A stretch of 57,526 nucleotides of DNA, from contig DAHVSB010000007.1 in the NCBI GenBank assembly GCA_027324795.1, forward strand, positions 1 through 57,526, written 5' to 3'. The notes under the pieces are model-generated. The model did no database searches and was not told the DNA's origin. It was given only the letters and a program-made list of their open reading frames with translations. Source of the stretch: Alcanivoracaceae bacterium. GTDB lineage: Bacteria > Pseudomonadota > Gammaproteobacteria > Pseudomonadales > Alcanivoracaceae. The translations under genes were made by a program, and so were the position numbers. Numbering within the stretch: the first letter of the stretch is position 1; every line of letters starts with the position of its first letter. Below, piece by piece: positions 39,614 to 49,095 of the stretch.

Positions 39614-40648
39614 ATGAGTCACACCAAGCGCCCTTTAACCTACCGTGATGCCGGAGTGGATATTGATGCCGGAAACGAACTCGTCCACCGCATCAAGCCC
39701 ATTGCCAAACGCACCCTAAGACCCGAGGTCTTGGGCGGACTAGGCGGCTTTGGTGCGCTGTGTGCTATCCCGCAAAAATACCAAGACCCCGTACTAGTAG
39801 CGGGCACTGACGGTGTAGGCACCAAATTACGCCTCGCCATTGACCATGGCCACCACGATACCGTGGGTATTGATTTAGTTGCCATGTGCGCTAACGATTT
39901 AATCGTAGGTGGTGCAGAGCCTCTATTCTTTCTAGATTATTACGCCACTGGCAAGCTTGATGTAGATACTGCTACTGCGGTGGTTCAAGGCATTGGCGAA
40001 GGGTGTGAACAAGCAGGCTGCGCATTAATTGGAGGTGAAACCGCCGAAATGCCAGGTATGTATAACGGCGACGACTACGATTTAGCAGGCTTTTGTGTGG
40101 GCGTAGTAGACCGTAATGAAATCATTGATGGCAGCAAGGTCTCCGCAGGCGATCAACTCATTGCCATTGCCTCCTCGGGCCCCCATTCCAATGGTTATTC
40201 TTTAATCCGTCGTATTTTAGAACAAGCGGATAACACGGATATCACTCTTGATGGCAAGCCACTCATGGATGCGCTCATGACCCCCACCCGCATCTATGTT
40301 AAGCCTGTGCTTGAACTCATTGATGCACTACCAGTGCACGCACTTTCCCACATCACGGGGGGCGGATTTATTGAAAACATCCCTCGCGTACTGCCTGAAA
40401 ACACCCGTGCCGTTGTGAACACTAAGAGCTGGGAATGGCCTGAGGTATTTACTTGGCTGCAAGAACAAGGGCAAGTGGATACCCAAGAAATGTACCGCAC
40501 CTTTAATTGTGGTGTGGGCATGGTACTAGTAGTGCCAAAAGACTATCTCAATGCCGCTCTAAAGCATCTACAAGAAGCTGGAGAAAAGGCATGGCATTTG
40601 GGCCATATTGAAGCCCACCAAGGTGAAGCAGAGCTAGTACTACAATGA
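39614..40648 (+). CDS. purM: Phosphoribosylformylglycinamidine cyclo-ligase
   Basis: PurM closes the imidazole ring to give AIR, the fifth step of purine synthesis. The ATG at 39614 (GGAG 7 bases before it) yields 344 residues starting [20 protein letters not shown]. The 51 codons upstream are not family-like. Motifs: [51 protein letters not shown] and [15 protein letters not shown]. Its stop overlaps the purN start by 4 bases. Confidence 0.97.
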   Translation: MSHTKRPLTYRDAGVDIDAGNELVHRIKPIAKRTLRPEVLGGLGGFGALCAIPQKYQDPVLVAGTDGVGTKLRLAIDHGHHDTVGIDLVAMCANDLIVGGAEPLFFLDYYATGKLDVDTATAVVQGIGEGCEQAGCALIGGETAEMPGMYNGDDYDLAGFCVGVVDRNEIIDGSKVSAGDQLIAIASSGPHSNGYSLIRRILEQADNTDITLDGKPLMDALMTPTRIYVKPVLELIDALPVHALSHITGGGFIENIPRVLPENTRAVVNTKSWEWPEVFTWLQEQGQVDTQEMYRTFNCGVGMVLVVPKDYLNAALKHLQEAGEKAWHLGHIEAHQGEAELVLQ

Positions 40649-41334
40649 GTCACAAGGTCGCCGTTTTAGTAAGCGGCTCTGGCACCAACCTACAAGCCCT
40701 GCTTGATGCTCAGCAAGCGGGGCATTTGCCCGTTAGCTTTAGTGTAGTGCTAAGCAACAAAGCCGATGCTTATGCATTGGAGCGCGCTCGTGCCGCAGGT
40801 ATCCCTACCTTAGTGGTGGAACACAAAGAGTTTCCTAGTCGTGAAGCCTTTGATCAAGCCATGATCGACGCTCTCGCGCCCTACGCCATAGATACTTTGG
40901 TACTAGCTGGCTTTATGCGCATTCTCACCCCTGTGTTTGTGCGTCAATTCGAGGGGCGCTTATTAAACGTACACCCTTCGTTGCTTCCCTTGTACCGCGG
41001 TTTAAACACCCATCAACGCGCCCTCGACAATAAGGATAAATTCCACGGTTGCTCTATACACTTTGTCAGCGACGAGCTTGATGGAGGCCCCCTCATTGCC
41101 CAAGCGCAAGTGCCTGTGCTTGCCACAGACTCTGCTGACTCACTAGCGCAACGCGTGCATCAGAGTGAACATTTACTTTATCCCAAGGTCTTATTGTGGC
41201 GAGCAAAAGAACAGCTCACTCTCACAGACAAAGGAGTAACACTCGATGGAAAGCTTCTTCCCAACCAAGGGTGCCAGTTTTCCCTTATGGAAGACACTAA
41301 TCGGCTTGAGCTTATTAGCGCCACTGCTAGCTAG
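40645..41334 (+). CDS. purN: Phosphoribosylglycinamide formyltransferase
   Basis: PurN formylates GAR with 10-formyl-THF. The 229-residue protein has [16 protein letters not shown] near the start, the catalytic region [22 protein letters not shown] with the active His, and [11 protein letters not shown] with the active Asp. It is coupled to purM by an ATGA overlap. The last 89 bp overlap the next gene, which starts inside purN in another frame. Confidence 0.96.
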   Translation: MSHKVAVLVSGSGTNLQALLDAQQAGHLPVSFSVVLSNKADAYALERARAAGIPTLVVEHKEFPSREAFDQAMIDALAPYAIDTLVLAGFMRILTPVFVRQFEGRLLNVHPSLLPLYRGLNTHQRALDNKDKFHGCSIHFVSDELDGGPLIAQAQVPVLATDSADSLAQRVHQSEHLLYPKVLLWRAKEQLTLTDKGVTLDGKLLPNQGCQFSLMEDTNRLELISATAS

Positions 41335-41977
41335 TGCCGAAGCTCCAAAAGCGTTCTCCTACCAATACGGCTTTACAGGTGCAGGAATTCCTTTTTCTAT
41401 TTCAGCCACACGCAGCCTGCGCGCTATTGGCGACAACCAGTGGCAAACGGAGCTTAGCGCCAAAAACTTTCTGGGCAGTATTCGCGAAACCAGCACTTTT
41501 CACTGGCAAGGCTGCGTACCCATTACCACTCATTATGAGTACAAACGCAAAGGACTTGGGCGAAGCCGTTCAGCTCAGCTCACACTTGCCCAACAAGACG
41601 CCACCCCCAATGCTGTATTAACCAAAGAAGGCAAAATAAGCCGCGAGTTTGATATTGCTTCCGACACCACAGACATTCTTGCTCTGCCTCTAGCCATCCA
41701 GTGCCGCTTACAGCAGCGCGGTGATAGCGCGCCTTTGGCATTCAACGTTGCTAGCGAAAAACGCCATGAAACGATTAACTTTCGTATTATGGGCACAGAA
41801 ATGGTAAAAACACCTGCAGGTCAATTTAACGCCATCCGAGTTGAGCGCCAACGCAATGGCAGCGCCTCGCGCAATACCTTAATGTGGTTTGCACCAGAGC
41901 ATAATTATGCACTCGTACGCATGAAGCAAGAAGACGGCAGCAGCACCTACGAGATGAAGCTCAACAAGCTTGGTTAA
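41246..41977 (+). CDS. Exported DUF3108 protein (first of a tandem pair)
   Basis: A 243-residue DUF3108 protein. The ATG at 41246 has AAGGAG 9 bases upstream and lies inside the end of purN. The N-terminus is a signal peptide ([22 protein letters not shown]). The core pattern YQYGFTGAGIPFSISATRSL, FHWQGCVPITTHYEYKRKGLG and TPAGQFNAIRVERQRNG fits the family. The role is unknown. purN-linked DUF3108 genes are conserved in pseudomonads and are thought to be periplasmic. Confidence 0.82.
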   Translation: MESFFPTKGASFPLWKTLIGLSLLAPLLASAEAPKAFSYQYGFTGAGIPFSISATRSLRAIGDNQWQTELSAKNFLGSIRETSTFHWQGCVPITTHYEYKRKGLGRSRSAQLTLAQQDATPNAVLTKEGKISREFDIASDTTDILALPLAIQCRLQQRGDSAPLAFNVASEKRHETINFRIMGTEMVKTPAGQFNAIRVERQRNGSASRNTLMWFAPEHNYALVRMKQEDGSSTYEMKLNKLG

Positions 41978-41993
41978 ATAAATAGGATTTCTC

Positions 41994-42746
41994 GTGAAGC
42001 GGTTAATTATTACAATAATGCTGTTTTTTGCGGCACCTACAATGAGCGCGGAACTTTTTCAGGAAGAAAACTTGGTGCCTTTTTCTGTGGGCTACCGCGT
42101 TAACGTCAGTCGCATTCCAACAACCATTAAAGCAGAACTCACCTTGGCTCCATTGGGCGACAACCGTTACCAGTTAAGTTTAGAAGCCAACTCTCTGTTG
42201 TTAAAAAACAAAGAAGAAACCGCTTTTACTTGGGATAGCTGCTTCCCCCACACCGAAAGCTATTCGCATTATTTCAAGGGATTCCGCCGTGAACGCAATT
42301 ACCAGATGACGTTTATGAACGAGCCGAGACGCGTGCTCAACCTAACCCATGAAAAGAAAAAAGACAGCCGCAGCAAAACATACCTCATAGAAGACGACAC
42401 CTTGGATGAACTGTCGATGATGCTGCGCGCACGCTGTTTGATTAAGCCCGACAAAACTGAATATGAAATCACCACCGCTTATGGCGACAAGCTACGCACC
42501 CACCATATTCGTATTGCTGGTGAAGAAGAACTAAAAACACCACTGGGTGTGCTAAATACCATCCGCATCGAAAAGCGCCGCCACGCCGACAGCAGCCGCA
42601 GCACTGTTTTTTGGCTCGCGCCTGAAATGGACTACATGCTCATCCGCGCCCGCCACATCGAAGCTCCCGGCTTGTTTGGCGAGCTACGCATGATTAGCTA
42701 TGAAGGGCCTTTCCAGGATAAGCAGGTTAGTATGGAGGAGCGCTAG
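41994..42746 (+). CDS. Exported DUF3108 protein (second of a tandem pair)
   Basis: A 250-residue paralogue of the preceding gene, 16 bp downstream. It starts at GTG 41994 and has a signal peptide (KRLIITIMLFFAAPTMSA). Equivalent motifs appear in the same order: LAPLGDNRYQLSLEANS, FTWDSCFPHTESYSHYFKG, TPLGVLNTIRIEKRRHADSSRSTVFWLAPEMDYML. The two chains look like a diverged tandem duplication. Its stop codon TAG is also the first three bases of a dispersed repeat copy. Confidence 0.78.
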   Translation: MKRLIITIMLFFAAPTMSAELFQEENLVPFSVGYRVNVSRIPTTIKAELTLAPLGDNRYQLSLEANSLLLKNKEETAFTWDSCFPHTESYSHYFKGFRRERNYQMTFMNEPRRVLNLTHEKKKDSRSKTYLIEDDTLDELSMMLRARCLIKPDKTEYEITTAYGDKLRTHHIRIAGEEELKTPLGVLNTIRIEKRRHADSSRSTVFWLAPEMDYMLIRARHIEAPGLFGELRMISYEGPFQDKQVSMEER

Positions 42747-42850
42747 AACCGCGGTGCCCTTGTGCCGGGCGGGCAAAGTGCCCTAGCACCGGGCAGGTGC
42801 CACGCAACGGGTTCTAAATTAACATCATCGCTAGCAAGCACCGCGAAATC
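42744..42850 (-). repeat. Dispersed repeat, copy 2 (3' part, inverted)
   Basis: Read on the minus strand this segment runs GCGGTGCTTGCTAGCGATGATG, TTAATTTAGAACCCGTTGCGTGG, CCCGGTGCTAGGG, matching the distal half of the copies at 12-167 and 43126-43296. Its outer end coincides with the stop codon of the DUF3108 gene, and that gene converges on it. It faces the 43126 copy as an inverted repeat. Confidence 0.75.
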
Positions 42851-42895
42851 ACTATTTTTTTGCGGAAGAGCACGCAAAAGAAATAGTGGTTTCGC
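42843..42895. repeat. Long imperfect hairpin
   Basis: An approximately 22-bp stem is formed by 42843-42864 and 42873-42895 (GCGAAATCACTATTT... against ...AAATAGTGGTTTCGC, with one G-T pair and one bulge). The loop is 8 bases. It is part of the repeat-rich gap between the DUF3108 gene and dcd. Confidence 0.8.
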
Positions 42896-42911
42896 AGCGC
42901 CTCCCACCGGT

Positions 42912-43064
42912 GGCTCTAAGATAAATCGGGTTGGTGAAAATTGGAGGAGTTTTGGTGCCACTAAGCGAGCTGCTAACAAGAAATTAATTGCGTGATCTGA
43001 ACAGCAATTTCGCACAAAGCCAACATTCTCACACCTCACCCGCACCCGATTTCTCTTAGAGGCT
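42912..43064. repeat. Inverted-repeat arms in the 42.7-43.3 kb gap
   Basis: CTCTAAGATAAATCGGGT at 42914-42931 is repeated inverted at 43044-43062 with one or two changes. The 112 bp between the arms hold no supported gene. Short reading frames here (such as 42743-43045 minus) are by-products of the palindromes. Confidence 0.6.
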
Positions 43065-43080
43065 CAGTGAATAGGCTGGA

Positions 43081-43127
43081 AGAAATGGGTCCCACCAACA
43101 TGGTTTTCGTTGGTGGGACCCATTTCT
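43081..43127. terminator. Perfect 19-bp hairpin between convergent genes
   Basis: A perfect 19-bp inverted repeat (43081-43099 with 43109-43127; AGAAATGGGTCCCACCAAC) has a 9-base loop. It lies between the convergent DUF3108 and dcd genes, directly before repeat copy 3. No T-run follows. It could stop or stabilise transcripts, or be an end of a small mobile element. The terminator role is inferred. Confidence 0.5.
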
Positions 43128-43296
43128 GCAAGCTTGCTCGGTATAGTGGTTATTAAGAATTCTCGGTAGCGGGAACCCCGCGCGGTTCTAGCGCACATCG
43201 CAGTGCTTATTGCTGATGCTGTATGTTAAGAACTCGTTGCGTGGTGCCCGCCCGGTGTAAGGGAAAAACCAGCCTTGTGCTAGGTCCTCGGCAAGG
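43126..43296 (+). repeat. Dispersed repeat, copy 3 (full-length)
   Basis: Same order of blocks as 12-167: TGCAAGCTTGCTCGGTATAGTG, TAGCGGGAAC, CGCAGTGCTTATTGCTGATGC, TTAAGAAC, then CCTCGGCAAGG. The two copies are clearly homologous but have diverged. The distal end runs into the last codons of dcd, including its stop at 43280-43282. Confidence 0.8.
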
Positions 43297-43846
43297 TCAC
43301 ACCTGTCTGCCCCATATATTTGCCACCTCTATCGGCATAAGAGGTTTCGCAGACTTCATCTGACTCAAAAAACAACATTTGCGCCACGCCTTCGTTGGCA
43401 TAGATTTTTGCGGGCAAGTTAGTGGTGTTAGAAAATTCTAGCGTAACGTGCCCTTCCCACTCGGGTTCCAGCGGCGTGACATTAACAATAATGCCGCAAC
43501 GGGCATAAGTGGATTTGCCTAAGCAAATAGTCAGCACGCTACGAGGAATACGGAAATATTCCACAGTGCGCGCTAGAGCAAAAGAGTTCGGTGGGATAAT
43601 GCAATAATCGCCGGTGACATCCACAAAACTGCGTTCATCAAAGTTTTTAGGGTCCACAGTCACCGAGTGAATATTGGTAAACACCTTAAATTCATTAGCG
43701 CAACGCACATCATAGCCATAACTCGAAGTACCATAAGAAATAATACGGCCGTGCTCGTTTTCGCGCACAAGCTCTGGCGCAAAAGGCGCTATCATACCTT
43801 GCTCTTCGGCCATGCGACGTATCCAATGGTCTGGTCTAATGCTCAT
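43280..43846 (-). CDS. dcd: dCTP deaminase
   Basis: Dcd converts dCTP to dUTP for thymidylate synthesis. The ATG at 43846 (GGGAG just upstream) gives 188 residues, the usual length, starting [19 protein letters not shown]. Motifs: [54 protein letters not shown] with the catalytic Glu, and QMLFFESDE. The C-terminal [16 protein letters not shown] appears complete although its last codons lie in a repeat. Confidence 0.95.
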   Translation of the reverse strand: MSIRPDHWIRRMAEEQGMIAPFAPELVRENEHGRIISYGTSSYGYDVRCANEFKVFTNIHSVTVDPKNFDERSFVDVTGDYCIIPPNSFALARTVEYFRIPRSVLTICLGKSTYARCGIIVNVTPLEPEWEGHVTLEFSNTTNLPAKIYANEGVAQMLFFESDEVCETSYADRGGKYMGQTGVTLPRT

Positions 43847-43903
43847 GCTTGCTCCCACCAAAATTCAAATGGCTTGAATAGTACCTGTTCCCACGCCTTG
43901 GTG

Positions 43904-45004
43904 CTAGGGATTGTGCTGCATCACCATGCGTGCAAAGGCAGGCGGCTTGGCTGCATCACGCAACGACAAAGCTCCCGCTAGACGCCTTGCGCCCACTTGG
44001 TATAGAGCAGCCTCGGCGCTATCGGGGGCAGCCAATACTAACGGCGTACCCGCATCCGCATGCTCACGTATCGCAGACACTAGGGGCAAACTTGCTAGTA
44101 GCTCTGTTTGATACTCCTGGGCCAAATGCTGGCCGCCCTGATGGCCAAACACTGCATCATGGTTACCGCAGGCGGAGCACACATGCACCGCCATATTTTC
44201 CACCACACCCAACACATGCACACCCACTTTATGGAACATCTCTATGCCTTTACGGGCATCTGCTAGCGCCACCTCCTGGGGAGTAGTCACCACTACGCTG
44301 CCGGCCACAGGAATACGTTGCGCCACGGTGAGTTGAATATCACTGGTGCCTGGGGGCATATCCACAAAAAGATAATCCAAATCTCCCCAACGGGTTTGCT
44401 GCGCTAGCTGCAGTACGGCACCACTAGCTTTAGGGCCGCGCCACACCACAGGAGTTTTTGCTTCATCCACCATAAAGTTAATGGACATCACCTCAACCCC
44501 ATGGGCTTTTGGTGGAATAAAGTTTTTGGCCTCATCATAATCTGGACGTGTACCTTCGGGCAGCCCCATCATCAACGGTAAGCTAGGGCCAAATAAATCC
44601 GCATCAAGCAAACCCACTTTGGCTCCCTCTGCTGCCAAGGCCAAGGCCAAGTTAACTGTGGTGGTGGATTTCCCCACCCCACCTTTGCCTGAGGCGACCA
44701 AAATCACATTTCGAACCGTAGGAAGTGGTCGCGTTTGCCCCTGAGTAATGTGGGCTTTTACCTCCCAATCCACAGTAAGTTGCAACTCACGCCCGCCTAA
44801 ATAGGGCACTAACAGTTGTTCTATACGGCGTTTAAACCCTACTGCCACTGAAGAAGCAGGAAAACCAAACTGCACATGCAACACCACCGATTGTTCGTCA
44901 CAGTGCAATTGTTTCACCGCACCGGCGGTGACAATATCTGTGTCCAAAGCGGCAGGATGTATTTGGCGTAAAGCATTTGTAATTTGCTCAACCAATGACT
45001 TCAT
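43904..45004 (-). CDS. apbC: ApbC/Mrp Fe-S cluster carrier ATPase
   Basis: ApbC carries and transfers Fe-S clusters in the cytoplasm. The 366-residue protein has an N-terminal DUF59-type domain (about 1-85), then P-loop GKGGVGKSTTTVNLALALA with the deviant Walker A of the Mrp/MinD class. LLDADLFGPSLPLMMG and FVDMPPGTSDIQLT follow. The cluster-binding pair is CSACG. It neighbours dcd and diverges from the SIMPL lipoprotein gene. Confidence 0.94.
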   Translation of the reverse strand: MKSLVEQITNALRQIHPAALDTDIVTAGAVKQLHCDEQSVVLHVQFGFPASSVAVGFKRRIEQLLVPYLGGRELQLTVDWEVKAHITQGQTRPLPTVRNVILVASGKGGVGKSTTTVNLALALAAEGAKVGLLDADLFGPSLPLMMGLPEGTRPDYDEAKNFIPPKAHGVEVMSINFMVDEAKTPVVWRGPKASGAVLQLAQQTRWGDLDYLFVDMPPGTSDIQLTVAQRIPVAGSVVVTTPQEVALADARKGIEMFHKVGVHVLGVVENMAVHVCSACGNHDAVFGHQGGQHLAQEYQTELLASLPLVSAIREHADAGTPLVLAAPDSAEAALYQVGARRLAGALSLRDAAKPPAFARMVMQHNP

Positions 45005-45118
45005 GTATCTTCCTAATAGTGATTATAAAGGTGACAGTGCCCTTAGCACTTCTTAGAGTTAACAATGTCTCACAAAAGGTAACTTAAAAAAACTCACATA
45101 CAAAATAAGGATTTAATT

Positions 45119-45826
45119 ATGCGAACAAGGTTCCGACCCACCGCCTTAGTACTTATCAGCAGCGCCATGCTACTCACCGCTTGCGGTTCTGGTGTGCCCA
45201 AAGATGTTGAGCAAGCTATACAGGTTTCTGGCCAAGGCGAAGTTACTGTGGTTCCCGATCAATTTCGCGTGGGTGCTATTTCCTCGCGCACTGGTGACGA
45301 TATCACCGCCATGAAAAGCGATGTGGATGAGGAGATTAACGCCGCACTCAACCTCGCCAAGAAACTCAAATTAAAAGACCGCCAAATTACTGCCACTGGC
45401 TTTACTGTACAACCAGAGTGGCAGTGGCAACCTGAAAAGAAACTTATTGGCCATCGCGTTCAGCGCGACATTAGTTTCACCGTACAAGGTGTGGAAGACT
45501 ACGCCGAATTACTCGAAGGCCTTAGCCAAATCGGCTTCACACAAATATCCAACAGCACGGCCGAATTAAGCGACCCAAGCGCTGCACGCACCGAAGCACT
45601 CCAAAAAGCAGTGGCCGATGCTAAGGAAAAAGCACAAGTGCTCGCTAAAGCTAGCGGTAGAAAGCTAGGCGCGGCGGTACTTATCAATCAGCAAGGTGGC
45701 GCCAGCCCCATGCCGCGCATGGTAATGCAAGCTGCTGCCGAAGATAGCAGCTACAAGCAAGCGCAATATGCGCCCGGCGAAATTACCATTACCGAGCAAG
45801 TCAACATTCGCTTCCACCTGAAGTAA
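45119..45826 (+). CDS. SIMPL (DUF541) lipoprotein
   Basis: A 235-residue protein with a lipoprotein signal (LISSAMLLTACGSG; lipidated Cys near residue 22). The SIMPL/DUF541 domain opens with VSGQGEVTVVPDQFRVG and ends with ITITEQVNIRFHL. Family members are periplasmic or outer-membrane, sometimes linked to oxidative stress, with no firm activity. The segment AVADAKEKAQVLAKASGRKLG is the conserved helical part. A hairpin follows 8 bases after the stop. Confidence 0.85.
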   Translation: MRTRFRPTALVLISSAMLLTACGSGVPKDVEQAIQVSGQGEVTVVPDQFRVGAISSRTGDDITAMKSDVDEEINAALNLAKKLKLKDRQITATGFTVQPEWQWQPEKKLIGHRVQRDISFTVQGVEDYAELLEGLSQIGFTQISNSTAELSDPSAARTEALQKAVADAKEKAQVLAKASGRKLGAAVLINQQGGASPMPRMVMQAAAEDSSYKQAQYAPGEITITEQVNIRFHLK

Positions 45827-45834
45827 TCCCATCA

Positions 45835-45856
45835 GGCGGCACCCTCTTGTGCCGCC
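45835..45856 (+). terminator. Hairpin after the SIMPL gene
   Basis: A perfect 8-bp stem GGCGGCAC/GTGCCGCC with a 6-base loop lies just after the stop at 45826. It has no T-run, so intrinsic termination is uncertain. The remaining 160 bp to the patatin gene appear non-coding. Confidence 0.45.
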
Positions 45857-46017
45857 AATCTCACAACGCGTTTCGCAGTGACTACAAATGCCACCAAGCA
45901 GGCGCTAGGGTGATTGCATATAAGCATAGACTTCACGCTATACTGATAACCAACTACAGAGTATGACTATCATTTTGCTTGTTGCCGTTTTATGCTACAG
46001 GCTCGCAGGAGTAAAAC

Positions 46018-47523
46018 ATGAAGCGTGTTCTTCGCCATTTAGAAGACAAAATACAGTATGCAGAAGATTATGCTAGTTGGCGCCAAGCCTGCCTTGAGCA
46101 CGACCAACTTTCAGGTGCGGAGGAATGGAAAGCCCGTGACCGCTCAAGCGATTACGATTATCAGCTAATACGTACTCGCATCCAACACATAGAGCGCACT
46201 CGCGAGCGTGGAGATGTGCACAAACTCGTGTTCCATATGCATGAGGGGCTGCACGGCAGTTTAGGCAATATCTCCAATCCGAACCTATACCTGCGCAGCA
46301 AAGCAAGCACCAAGCATCTGATTGAGCGATACCTCACCACGGTATGCGATGCACTTAACTATATTTGCGACACAGAGTTTGACGATTTCACCCTTGCCGA
46401 CAAGCTTAATTTTTTTAACAAAACGGGCCGCGCATTCGGCCAAACCGCCCTTATGCTTTCAGGCGGTGCAGCCCTAGGCTTGTTTCATATTGGCGTTTGT
46501 AAAAGCTTGTGGGAAGAAGGCTTATTACCTAAGGTAATTTCCGGCTCCAGCGCGGGAGCCATTATTGCCGGCGTTCTAGGCACCCATAGCGATGCCGAAC
46601 TTGCAGAAAAACTACAGCCTGAAAGTCTTTATTTAGAAGCTTTTAAGTATGTTGGCTGGCGCGGTGTTTTAAAAGGCACGCCTGTGCTAGATGGGGATTA
46701 CCTCGAAAAATGCCTCGATGAAAACATTCCCGACATGACTTTCCGCGAAGCCTACGAGCACACGGGTCGAGAGATTAACATCCCTGTCAGCCCCTACGAC
46801 CGCCACCAGCATGGTCGTCTACTCAACCACAAAACCTCTCCGAACGTATTGATCCGAAAGGCAGTGCTGGCTTCTTGCGCGATTCCAGGGATTTACCCAC
46901 CGGTCAGCTTATGGGCCAAAAATATGGAAGGCCAAAAAGTGCCTTATATTCCCGGCCGTAAGTTTGTGGATGGCTCCATCAGTGATGACTTACCTATTCG
47001 CCGCCTATCTCGCTTATACGGTATCAACCACTCTATTGTAAGCCAAACCAACCCCCACGTGGTGCCATTTATGTCGCGCTCGCAAGCTATCAAACAAGGT
47101 GGTGTTTTGCCTATTACGCGCACTTGGATACGCCGCAACATTGCGATGAACGCTTCGTTTGGCTTAGACCTCTTGCACGATCGCGTGGAATCCAACGATT
47201 TAGGTCTAGTGGTGGATAAAATTCGCAGCGTACTAATGCAAAAATACGACGGCGACATTAACATTATCCCCCCACGCAAGCCGCTTAATGTATTACGAGT
47301 GCTAGCTAACCCAAGTGTAGAAGATGTGCGTGAATATATCCGTAACGGTGAGCGCACCACTTGGCCGCGCATGGATATGATTCGCAACACCACCATGATT
47401 AGCCGCACTTTCAGGGATTGCATGCACCGCCTGAATAAACAAGGCACAGAACGCATTAAAGCAGGTGGCCAGCCACCAACATCGGCAAACAACGTGGTGA
47501 CACTAGACCAAGCCAACAAATAA
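46018..47523 (+). CDS. Patatin-like phospholipase with N-terminal DUF3336
   Basis: A 501-residue patatin-family lipid acyl hydrolase. The N-terminal DUF3336 region (about 1-140) includes YASWRQACLEHDQLSGAEEWK. The patatin core follows: oxyanion motif GGAALGLFHIGV, nucleophile elbow GSSAG (in VISGSSAGAIIAG), and catalytic Asp in FVDGSISDDLPIRRL. The same architecture occurs in bacterial relatives of fungal triacylglycerol lipases and may act on stored or membrane lipids. It is followed after 11 bp by an FKBP gene. Confidence 0.92.
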   Translation: MKRVLRHLEDKIQYAEDYASWRQACLEHDQLSGAEEWKARDRSSDYDYQLIRTRIQHIERTRERGDVHKLVFHMHEGLHGSLGNISNPNLYLRSKASTKHLIERYLTTVCDALNYICDTEFDDFTLADKLNFFNKTGRAFGQTALMLSGGAALGLFHIGVCKSLWEEGLLPKVISGSSAGAIIAGVLGTHSDAELAEKLQPESLYLEAFKYVGWRGVLKGTPVLDGDYLEKCLDENIPDMTFREAYEHTGREINIPVSPYDRHQHGRLLNHKTSPNVLIRKAVLASCAIPGIYPPVSLWAKNMEGQKVPYIPGRKFVDGSISDDLPIRRLSRLYGINHSIVSQTNPHVVPFMSRSQAIKQGGVLPITRTWIRRNIAMNASFGLDLLHDRVESNDLGLVVDKIRSVLMQKYDGDINIIPPRKPLNVLRVLANPSVEDVREYIRNGERTTWPRMDMIRNTTMISRTFRDCMHRLNKQGTERIKAGGQPPTSANNVVTLDQANK

Positions 47524-47534
47524 GCGAGACAGTA

Positions 47535-48017
47535 ATGGAAATCAATAAAGATGCGGTGGTGGCTTTTCACTACACTATTTTTGACGATAACAACCAAGAG
47601 TTAGAAAGCTCTCATGGGCAAACTCCCACGCTATATCTCCACGGCAGTGAAAGCGTGCTACCGCATCTGCAGGCAGCGCTTAAAGGGCACAAAGCAGGTG
47701 ACAAAGTAGAGACCACACTTCCCCCTGAGCAGGCTTATGGTGAGCGCCAAGATAACCTCACTCAGCGAATTTCTGCCAAGTATTTGCGCCACCTAAAAAA
47801 ATACCAAGTGGGCGATGTGGTGCCAGTAAATACAGATAAAGGCCAACAGTGGGTAACCGTCCTTAAAAAAGGCCTAAAAACTGTAGATGTGGATGCTAAC
47901 CACCCTTTCGCGGGCAAAACGTTGCGGTTTGTGGTGGAAATCGATAGCGTGCGTGCAGCCACAGAAGAAGAGCTTGCACACGGCCATGCCCATGGCGCAG
48001 GCGGCGTAGAGCACTAA
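47535..48017 (+). CDS. slyD: FKBP-type peptidyl-prolyl isomerase, SlyD-like
   Basis: A 160-residue FKBP. AVVAFHYTIFDDNNQELESS starts the fold. The insert-in-flap region (about 70-120) and the closing HPFAGKTLRFVVEIDSVR match SlyD. The C-terminal tail has only five His in HGHAHGAGGVEH, far fewer than E. coli SlyD, so metal binding is probably weaker. Its stop overlaps the convergent rsmC end by 4 bases. Confidence 0.85.
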   Translation: MEINKDAVVAFHYTIFDDNNQELESSHGQTPTLYLHGSESVLPHLQAALKGHKAGDKVETTLPPEQAYGERQDNLTQRISAKYLRHLKKYQVGDVVPVNTDKGQQWVTVLKKGLKTVDVDANHPFAGKTLRFVVEIDSVRAATEEELAHGHAHGAGGVEH

Positions 48018-48988
48018 GCTCTACGAGCCCGCCACACCACAAAACGATTATTCGTGGCAACCCTCTCTAAATAATTAAAGCTTTGTCTCAGTATAGGCTC
48101 ATAGGGGAGCCCGTGGTTAGCCACCAACCACAACTCCCCGCCCGCCTTGAGATAACTCGGCGCCTTGTGTATCAACGCTTCTGTAACCGCAGTAGTGCGC
48201 GTTATGCCCTCATGAAAGGGAGGGTTGGTAACGATATAATCGAACTCCGAGCTTAGCTCACCATATAAATCAGCCACTTGCACATCAGCTTCTTGTTGGT
48301 TAAGCGCCAACGTGGCTTGCGTGGCTGCCACCGCTGTAGCACTCACATCACTGGCCGTCACTTTGGCTCCACGCTGAGCGAGCTCAAGGGTTATCACACC
48401 CGACCCACACCCCATGTCTAAGGCTGTTTTTCCCCTAAAGTCAGTGGGCAACTGCTCTAACAACAAGGCTGTGCCTTCATCTAATCGCCCATGGCTAAAA
48501 ACACCTGGGTAACTGATGTAGGTGTTTTCGCCATGCCGCCATTGCTGGCCAAAGGCTTCCAAATCCTTTTCTTTTCTTGGCTCCAGCATAGCGACATAGA
48601 TACGGCAATGGCGCGCCGTGTCTACCAAATCCACCACACCTGCTTGAGCGAATGGTTTAAGTTGTTTTAAGGCGCCTTTGATGCCCCCTTTGCTCGGGCC
48701 CACTAACCATAATTCTGTTGCTTCGCTAATAGACTCGCTTAAGGCGGTGAGAACAAGCTCTAAGCGTTCTCGCGATTTAGGTAGTATCACCACAACAAGA
48801 TTCGCAGTGGCTGGCACTTGGGGCCAAGGTCCCCGTTGCTCTGCGGGAATAAAGGCAAAGTCTGAATGTAAAAATAAAGCTCTATTAGGTAAATTTACCA
48901 AGCTTGGATCATCAGCCTCCACCACAAAGATTTTTCTATCTGCTAGGGTATCTTCTTGGCGCCAAAGTATTGCTGTGGTGTTTTCCAT
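48014..48988 (-). CDS. rsmC: 16S rRNA m2G1207 methyltransferase RsmC
   Basis: RsmC methylates guanine 1207 in 16S rRNA. The 324-residue protein has a degenerate N-terminal methyltransferase-like half and an active C-terminal half. The latter carries the SAM motif ALDMGCGSGVITLELAQRGA and the catalytic NPPF in YIVTNPPFHEGI. The close relative RlmG has the same layout, so the exact target has some uncertainty. Confidence 0.83.
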   Translation of the reverse strand: MENTTAILWRQEDTLADRKIFVVEADDPSLVNLPNRALFLHSDFAFIPAEQRGPWPQVPATANLVVVILPKSRERLELVLTALSESISEATELWLVGPSKGGIKGALKQLKPFAQAGVVDLVDTARHCRIYVAMLEPRKEKDLEAFGQQWRHGENTYISYPGVFSHGRLDEGTALLLEQLPTDFRGKTALDMGCGSGVITLELAQRGAKVTASDVSATAVAATQATLALNQQEADVQVADLYGELSSEFDYIVTNPPFHEGITRTTAVTEALIHKAPSYLKAGGELWLVANHGLPYEPILRQSFNYLERVATNNRFVVWRARRA

Positions 48989-49095
48989 CTTATGTTATCT
49001 CGAAAAATGAAGCATTATAGCAACTTGTTCTCAACCAAGTTGTATTGGTTGCAGTGATGACTAAAACTTAACGGCCTATGGAATGGAGTTTGCCG

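Noticed and set aside
42743-43045. 100-residue minus-strand frame and an overlapping plus-strand frame at 42762-42995
   Set aside because: Both lie in the palindromic repeat block, lack ribosome sites and family motifs, and arise from the inverted repeats.
46944-47597. 217-residue minus-strand frame opposite the patatin gene
   Set aside because: The plus-strand patatin motifs (GSSAG, DGS) are clear, while the antisense frame has none.
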